NCBI GenBank assembly: GCA_007570785.1
Contig: ML664161.1
Location: 46,531,745 to 46,595,744 of the forward strand
Direction of reading: 5' to 3'
Length of the DNA stretch: 64,000 nt
Source of the DNA: Antilocapra americana
Lineage: Eukaryota; Chordata; Mammalia; Artiodactyla; Antilocapridae
Shown here one piece after another: positions 57,600 to 64,000 of the stretch (the stretch's first letter is position 1; each line of letters starts with the position of its first letter). The notes beneath the pieces were generated by a model. It saw only the letters and a program-made list of their open reading frames with translations. It was not told where the DNA came from and did not search any database. Both the position numbers and the translations under genes were made by a program.

Positions 57600-59659
57600 A
57601 GGTTTTTAGTATTATACACATTTAATAAATATTTGTAGAAAGAAGGATTGAGTGAATGTATGTTTTCTCAATTACATATACTCTAACACAAGCAAATATA
57701 CAATGTAGATAATCAAGCTTGCTGAAAATGATTAATCATTAGTACTAATTATATTAATAATAAGAAAAATAAATCCCCAATGAAGCTCTGTATAAATTTT
57801 AACTTTCATATTTTAATTCTGACTTGTGTGTCTTCATTTTCAAAATTTTTCAAAGTTTAACTCATTATAAGTAAAATGTATGCTCTGGATTGCAGTCTAA
57901 ATTAACCAGTCCATCAAGTACAGGCTCTTGGCTCTTCTTCCTTCTGAGATTTTTCATGGTCAGTTTTCAATCATCAGCAAATAAAATAACAAAAAAGTCT
58001 ATAGCCAGTCACTGAGGCACTTTGTAATGAAAGTGCCCCATGAGTTTACTTATCTGCAATGTTTACAACATTCTCAGAAGTTTAACTGGAGTCTTGTCAA
58101 CTGGCTGTCCATAAGCCCAAAACTAACTTAAGATTGGTCCCCTGACTCTTTATACTAGTGCAAATCTACCCAAGAAACTATGTATCTGATTTGAGGAAAT
58201 TTGAACTTAAATTATAATATTTTAAATGCACATTTCTCTGCATTTTCCTTTTGATAAGAATCAGGAGTTCATGTCTGAAGCCCAGGTGTCACTTATTTGA
58301 TCTCACTTCCTTAAAAAGTGTATCCAAGATCCATACTGCCAGGAAAGAGTTTGCAACAGTGGGAGTAGCCCAGTTTCTTCTATCTATGCGGAGGTAACTA
58401 TCTTAAGTTCAGAAAACAAGTTGGACTCCATCAGACAACTTTTAGAAATCATATGGTTCAGTGATGTCAATTCACACATGAGAACACTCAGGTTACTGAT
58501 TTGCCAGGTCAGTGCAATGAATGTGAGAGTTGAACTAGAATTTGGGATTCCAGTGGTTGTAGTTACTCTGTAACACTTTTAGGGCACATCTGTTTCTCAA
58601 ATGGTTAAAATAAGAGATTCAGACATGTGGTGTTGAAAACTAAACAAAGCATATCTCTGAAGTGTAATTACTGAAGAGCTTTAGATTATTAAGATGAATG
58701 AGGCAATGTGAGGGACACCACTATGGTGATCTATAATCCAGGGAAGACGTTTAAAAGAATCCTAGGGAATGCTGTAAAATCAAGCACCACAAAAATACTT
58801 GTTCATATTTTAATTAGATTTACATAAATATTTTGATAGGTAGAATATAATTAAGTTAAAAAAGATAAATATAACTTCATTTCGTGGTCTTTTTAAACAT
58901 AAAACTTGAATCCAAGAAAAATAAAACACAAATATCTCTTGTTACTAAGGCCCTTCACTAGACTAGTTCAAACTGCGAGAGAAAACCTTAATTACAAAAA
59001 AATAAATTGATAACAAAATACCATGACCCTTAAAACAGTATTTCTAAGTCATAAACATTGAAAGTATGCATTTAGAAATTTTTATTGGCAGCCAGAAGCT
59101 ATAGGACAATATCTTAATGTTTCTGGAAGATTTTTTTTTGATGTAGCCTCTTTTTATTTATTTTTATAGTTCCACTATATATTACAATTATTTTCAAGTA
59201 GATAAATTAAGATTTTTAGTTGGAGTTTCAGCATCAAGCTCTCAAAAATTAATAGAATGAATATACAGAAAAGTAGAAGGATATAGTAGACATGAAAAGC
59301 AACATGAACCAATTCAACATAATTAAGATTTTTAATTAGATGTAAACAGGAATTACTGCTCTCTTTGTCTGTTTTAAATAAGCTCTAATAATTTCACATC
59401 TGAAAAGCTGAAGGAATACAACACTGGTGATATCAGATGGCAAAATGGTAGGGGGGTCTGCTAAAGGTTGGGTGAGGTAAGGGGTGGGAGTCAGAAGGAA
59501 GGGCCATCCATCATCATATGTTTGGAAAATGGTTTGGCTTTATGTTTGATGGAGGTTTACAAGAGAGCATGAAATAATATGTGGACAGAAATAGACTGTT
59601 TCTATATATGTTTAGGGGTAATGTTTTCTTTTTAAACGTTCTTAAAGTTTAAGCCATAT
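57600..59659. other. Mostly unassigned AT-rich sequence
   Basis: About 2 kb without a recognisable gene or young repeat. A degenerate minus-strand MIR is possible at 58455-58560. Confidence 0.4.
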
Positions 59660-60130
59660 CTTCGTTGGAAAGCATTATTTTAATTATAAAAGTTCATGCT
59701 CATCATATGAAATTAGAGCATTCAGAAAAACTTAGAGAAAATTCAAAATTGCTTATAATCCAATCAATCACAATTATCTCCATTTACCTTTTAGCATGTT
59801 TTCTTTGTAAATTCAAATTAATGTAACTGAAGATAAAATACATATATAATTTTTGAGATCATTCTTTATAAAATTTAACAAATATTTACCAGGAACTTTA
59901 TTTAACTCATTTTAGCATATAGCTGTATCCACTTTTATTGAACTACTTAGTGCATTCAATGTTTTGCTATTGTGATTTGAACTGCTGTTAAGTCTTTTGA
60001 CTGCATCTTCCTTAAGATAGATTCTTAGAATGGGAACTACTGGCTGAGAGTATGTAAATATATTTAAGGGTGTTGACAGATTTTGCCCAGTTGACTCTTC
60101 TAACAGGTAATACCAATTAATTCTCTACAG
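59660..60130 (-). mobile_element. Old L1M 3' region
   Basis: GGGAACTACTGGCTGAGAG (60031-60049) and ACAGATTTTGCCCAGTTGAC (60076-60095) resemble the terminal region of old L1M in reverse orientation. Highly diverged. Confidence 0.5.
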
Positions 60131-60317
60131 CAGCCTGTGAAAAGGTCAGCAAATATTGTTAACTGTAAAAGAAGTAATCTACACAGATTTGAACCAGGCA
60201 TGGGCAGAGCAGTGCAGAGGCCTCAGGAAAGACAGAGGCTTGAAACAGAAGCATAGGGATGGTCATCAGCCAGAGCTGTGTTTGTGTTTCCAAACCGTGG
60301 CTGCTCAGGGAAAGGCT
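60131..60317. other. Unassigned sequence
   Basis: No gene or repeat recognised. Confidence 0.4.
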
Positions 60318-61075
60318 TTTTTTTTTTTTTAACTTTTAATTTTGAAATAATTATAGGTTCACAGAAAGTTCCAAAGTAGTATAGAGAAAACCCGTGTACA
60401 CTTCATGCAATTTTCCTCAATGGTTACATCTTACAAAAGTGTAGTACAATATCCAAGCCAGGAAACTGACATTGATATAATACTTGTGTATAGCTCTATG
60501 TCATTTATCACATGTTGATTTCTGTAACCACCACCACAGTCAAGATAGAGAGCTTCCCTTCACCATAAAGATCTACTCTGTGCTACCTCTTTCTAGTCAC
60601 TCTCACCCTCCAATGATTCCTAATTCTTGACTGCACTAATTTGTCTTCCATCTCTATAATTTCATCATCTCCGAAGTGTTGTATAAATGGAATCACACAG
60701 TACTCAACATTTTTTTTTAATAAACTTGGAGTAATGCCCTTGAGAGTAGTCCAAGATTTTGCCTGTATTAATAGTCCATTCTTTCAGTTGCTGAGTAATA
60801 TCACTGGATGTAGATATACCACTGTTTGCTTAACCATTTACTTTTTGAAGGACATTTTGATTGTTTCATATTGGGGCTCTTGCAAATAAAACTGCTATGA
60901 ACTATCATGTAGAGGTTCTTGTGTGATCATGTGCTCATGTCTCTGGAATAAATGCCCAAGAGTGCAATAACTGGACTATATGGTAAGTGTATGTTTAGTT
61001 TTTTAAAGAAACTATCAAACCATTTTCCATCATGGCTGTACCATTTACAACTCCGTGTTAGCTTGTGTTTTAAAG
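60318..61075 (-). mobile_element. L1M 3' UTR and ORF2 end
   Basis: It starts at a T-run (60319-60331), the tail complement, and continues through L1 3' UTR text into the ORF2 C-terminal region (AACTGGACTATATGG near 60969, ATGGCTGTACCATTTAC near 61033). Diverged, non-coding. Confidence 0.7.
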
Positions 61076-61147
61076 TTGAAATAATCTGGGGAACTAAACT
61101 TACTTCAAGTGTTATTTTACACTTTCAACTGCCAGTGTTATTTCAAG

Positions 61148-61372
61148 AGGCTTCCCAGGTGGTGCTGCTGGTAAAGAATCTGCCTGTCAATGCAAGAGAC
61201 ATAAGAGATGTTGGTTTGATCCCTGGATTGGGAAGATCCCCTGGAGGAGGGCATGGCAACCCACTCCAGTATTCTTGCCTGGAGAATCCCATGGGTAGAG
61301 GAGCCTGGTAGATTATAATCCATGAGGTCACAAAGAGTCAGACATGACTGAAGCAACCTGGCATGCATTCAT
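61148..61372 (+). mobile_element. Bov-tA SINE
   Basis: Head GGCTTCCCAGGTGGTGCTGC starts at 61148; B box GGTTTGATCCC (61212-61222) with one change; BovB-like tail to about 61372. Confidence 0.92.
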
Positions 61373-61375
61373 GCA

Positions 61376-61710
61376 ACCTCAGAAATTCTGACCATCTTTG
61401 TTTTATGTTTAACTTGTTATCTATAGTTCATGTAGATCTGTTTCAATATGCTGTTACTTGATCAGAACAATTATGGACAAAGGTGAAGAAATTAGGTGAT
61501 AATTAGAAGACAGGAGTAAAGGCCTAAAGGGAGATGGCCTGAGGAGAAAATGGACATTAGCTGACCTGGGAAAAATTCTGGCCCAACATGTGGTAACTGA
61601 ATGATTTTATGCAAATACATCCTCTCTGTGTCCTGATCTATAAAATGGGAATTTCTGAGTTTGGCTATGGAGAGATGGTTCATCCACTAGCCTTTAAGAG
61701 CAAATTTTGT
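61376..61710. other. Unassigned sequence
   Basis: No gene or repeat recognised. Confidence 0.4.
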
Positions 61711-63125
61711 TTCAGTTCAGTTCAGTTGCTCAGTCGCATCTGACTCTTCGAGATCCCAGGGTCTACAGCACATCAACTTCCCTGTCCATCACCAACTCCC
61801 GGAGTCTACTCAGACTCATCTTCATTGAGTCGGTGATACCATCCAACCATCTCATCCTCTGTCGTCCCTTTCTCCTCCCGCCCTCAATCTTTCCCAGCAT
61901 CAGGGTCTTTTCAAATGAATCAGCTCTTCGCATCAGGTGGCCAAAGTGTTGGAGTTTCAGCTTCACCATTAGTCCTTCCAACGAACACCCAGGATGATCT
62001 CCTTTAGGAAGGACTGGTTGGATCGCCTTGCAGTCCAAGGGATACTTGATTCTAGTCTTTTCCAACACCACAGTTCAAAAGCATTAGTTCTTTGGTGCTC
62101 AACTTTCTCTGTAGTTTAACTATCACATCCATACATGACTACTGGAAAAACCATAGTCTTGACGAGACAGACCTTTAATGTCTCTGCTTTTTAGTAATGT
62201 CTCTGCTTTTTAATATGCTGTCTAGGTTGGTCATACCTTTTCCTCCAAGGAGTAAGCGTCTTTTAATTTCATGGCTGCAGTGATTTTGGAGCCCCCCCCA
62301 AATAAAGTCAGCTACTGTTTCCACTGTTTCACTATCTATTTGCCATGAAGTGATGGGACTGGATGCCATGATCTGAGTTTTCTGAGTGTTGAGCTTTATG
62401 CCAACTTTTTCACTCTCCTCTTTCACTTTTATCAGGAAGCTGTTTAGTTCTTCACTTTCTGCCATAAGGGTGGTGTCGTCTGCATATCTGAGGTTATTGA
62501 TATTTCTCCTGGCAATCTTGATTACAGCTTGTGCTTCATCCAGCCCAGCGTTTTTCATGATGTACTTTGCATATAAGTTAAATAATCAGGGTGACAATAT
62601 ACAGCCTTGATGTACTCCTTTTCTTATTTGGAACCAGTCTGTTGTTCCATGTCCAGTTCTAACTGTTGCTTCCTGACATGCATGCAGAATTCTCAAGAGG
62701 CAGGTCAGGTGGTCTGGTATTCCCATCTCTTTCAGAATTTTCCACAGTTTATTGTGGTTGACATAGTCAATAAAGCAGAAGTAGATGTTTTTCTGGAACT
62801 CTCTTGATTTTTCAGTGATCCAGCAGATGTTGGCAATTTGATTCCTCTGCCTTTTCTAAAACCAGCTTGACCATCTGGAAGTTCACAGTTCAGATATTGC
62901 TGAAGCCTGGCTTGAAGAATTTTGAGCATTATGTTGCTAGCGTGTGAGCTGACTGCAATTGTGTGGTAGTTTAAGCATTCTTTGGCATTGCCTTTCTTTG
63001 GGATCAGAATGAAAACTGACCTTTTCCAGTCCTGTGGCCACTGCTGAATTTTCCAAATTTGCTGATATATTGAGAGCAGCACTTTCACAGCATGATCTTT
63101 TAGGATTTAAAATAGCTCAACTGGA
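61711..63125 (-). mobile_element. BovB, interrupted by an L1
   Basis: Minus-strand copy from its GTTCA-repeat 3' end (61711) to the start of the RT region, where L1 sequence begins at 63126. Frames 61763-62071, 62175-62558 (with YADD as RYADDTTLM) and 62732-63088 (fingers) are separated by indels. A 17-bp tandem duplication (AATGTCTCTGCTTTTTA type) lies at 62177-62211. The rest of the BovB is expected beyond the window, past the L1. Confidence 0.92.
63109..63125. repeat. Predicted L1 target-site duplication, left copy
   Basis: AAAATAGCTCAACTGGA is preceded by TTT, so the site reads TT/AAAA, the preferred L1 endonuclease target. The matching right copy should follow the L1 poly(A) tail outside the window. 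Confidence 0.7.
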
Positions 63126-63137
63126 GGGGGGGCAACT

Positions 63138-63147
63138 AAGATGGCCG
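63138..63147 (+). promoter_or_regulatory. YY1-like site at the L1 5' end
   Basis: AAGATGGCCG lies within the first 25 bases of the element. In human L1 the equivalent site directs accurate transcription start, and the same role is inferred here. Confidence 0.75.
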
Positions 63148-63595
63148 AGGAATAGGACGGGGAAACCACTCTCTCCCCAACAAATACACCAAAAGAACTT
63201 TTAAAGACCGCGCAAACTCCATAAAACAGGATCTAAATGCTGGCAGAGGACATCGGGCATCTGAAGGGACGGCCCATTGCCGACGAGAGGAGGTAGGACA
63301 AAAGAAAAAAGAGAGAGAAAAAAGTAAAGGGAGAGACAGAGTTGGGGGCGGGGATCCGTCCCAGAAGGGGAGTCTGGAATAAAGAGGAAAAAAAAAAAAA
63401 AGAGGAGAAACGTTTCCGAATACCAGGGAGCATTCTCTCGGGTGGATTTGCGGTGAATCTTGGAGAGCAAGATAGCTGGGAGTAAAAGCAGATTAATAAT
63501 TAAGCCCTGCAAGCTACATTTCTGGCTGGAAGGCACAGGGAAGCGGCAGCGGCAGACGCCCCACCCCCCACTAGCCAAAGCGGACTGCTCAGGGA

Positions 63596-63603
63596 GGGGC
63601 GGG
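63596..63603 (+). promoter_or_regulatory. Sp1-like GC box in the L1 5' UTR
   Basis: GGGGCGGG in a CpG-rich setting. A plausible promoter element of the L1 5' UTR; function not shown. Confidence 0.45.
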
Positions 63604-63710
63604 CCGCGCGCTCAGGGAACGGAGCAGCCTGAGCGACCCAACCCAGGGGGCTAACCGGAGATAGACTGAGAAGTAGCCTTCCCCAGGAAGAGCCCCCCTG
63701 CCAGGCCCAC

Positions 63711-63810
63711 GCAGAACAAGGAGAGGTGTGGAGTCGGCAGAGAGGCGGCCGGCCGGGTGGCACAGAACAAAGGGCGTGCGGAGTCGGCAGAGAGGCGGCC
63801 GGCTGGGCGG
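63711..63810. repeat. 50-bp tandem repeat in the L1 5' UTR
   Basis: Two diverged units (about 63711-63760 and 63761-63810) share GAGTCGGCAGAGAGGCGGCC at 63731-63750 and 63781-63800 with exactly 50-bp spacing. This resembles monomer-like duplication in L1 promoters. Confidence 0.9.
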
Positions 63811-64000
63811 AGCTGGGCGCCTTCTGGCTGCGGACAGACCCAAACCCTGCCCGAGACCAGCGGGCATAGCCCAGCCCCGGCGAGGCTTCCTCGTCCAAAT
63901 TGCGCACAGAGCTAGGTGCTAACCAAGACTACTGGGGATTCTGGATGGATCAGAGCTCTGCACACCTAAGAAGACGCGCTTAGCTGCACGTCGGGAAAGC

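Larger units (their letters stand above)
63126..64000 (+). mobile_element. L1 5' UTR, true 5' end, runs off the window
   Basis: It starts with a G-run and CAACTAAGATGGCCG, the layout of a mammalian L1 5' end, with a YY1-type site immediately downstream. The remainder is GC- and CpG-rich, unlike anything else in the window, and contains an Sp1-like GGGGCGGG and a 50-bp tandem repeat. Because insertions usually truncate at the 5' end, an intact 5' end implies a full-length copy reaching several kb past the window. ORF1 and ORF2 are not visible here, so intactness is unknown. Confidence 0.88.

Noticed and set aside
63500..63920. A CpG-island promoter of a host gene, with overlapping 135- and 92-codon frames
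   Set aside because: The region is the GC-rich L1 5' UTR beginning at 63126. Long frames in both strands are a by-product of few AT-rich stop codons.

Overview
This is a repeat-dense, gene-free stretch of a ruminant nuclear genome, most likely a bovid. The assignment rests on the repeat types. There are eleven copies of BovB (the RTE-clade LINE that entered ruminants by horizontal transfer), many tRNA-headed Bov-tA SINEs that carry a BovB tail, two cetartiodactyl CHR-type SINEs and young ruminant-type L1 copies. An older mammalian layer of HAL1, L1M, L2, MIR, MLT1, MLT2, hAT-Charlie and Tigger pieces lies beneath them. I found no host exon, RNA gene, CRISPR array or bacterial-type operon. All long reading frames fall inside retroelements or are antisense shadows of them. 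By rough addition BovB alone covers nearly 30% of the window. Family names come from recognition of consensus features, not from a database search.

Layout. 0-5 kb: a HAL1 element split by a nearly full-length BovB whose 5' two thirds are inverted; a Bov-tA SINE is nested inside. 5-14 kb: L2, MLT1 and MIR remnants, a 2.3 kb BovB, then mostly unassigned sequence. 14-20 kb: old L1M with four Bov-tA insertions, a young 5'-truncated L1 and CHR SINEs. 20-26 kb: a BovB and a second HAL1 split by an MLT1 solo LTR that itself carries a SINE. 27-34.4 kb: one old L1M split first by an MLT2 LTR (with a SINE inside) and then by a BovB, which in turn holds a 1.47 kb poly(A)-ended, 14-bp-duplicated reverse-strand copy of a deleted gamma-type ERV transcript. 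36-38 kb: a BovB splitting a SINE, then a young L1 with a perfect 16-bp target duplication. 38-47 kb: an unresolved ancient repeat, an L1 3' end and two BovB copies. 47-55 kb: a second BovB with an inversion, a SINE cluster, and a tail-to-tail BovB pair able to form a long hairpin. 55-61 kb: MLT1, MIR and L1M remnants. 61.7-64 kb: a BovB interrupted at 63126 by the true 5' end of an L1, with its 5' UTR promoter region, which runs off the window.

How the parts relate. The window is a record of layered retrotransposition, not a pathway. Target-site duplications and interrupted older repeats give a partial order of insertion. BovB supplies the enzyme that Bov-tA SINEs are thought to use. L1-type machinery is the likely source of the poly(A)-tailed ERV retrocopy. 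The items most worth checking are the ERV mRNA retrocopy (30568-32038), the two BovB inversions (1151-4350 and 47388-49157), the start of a possibly full-length L1 (63126 onward) and the BovB-ERV fused reading frame (31815-33032).
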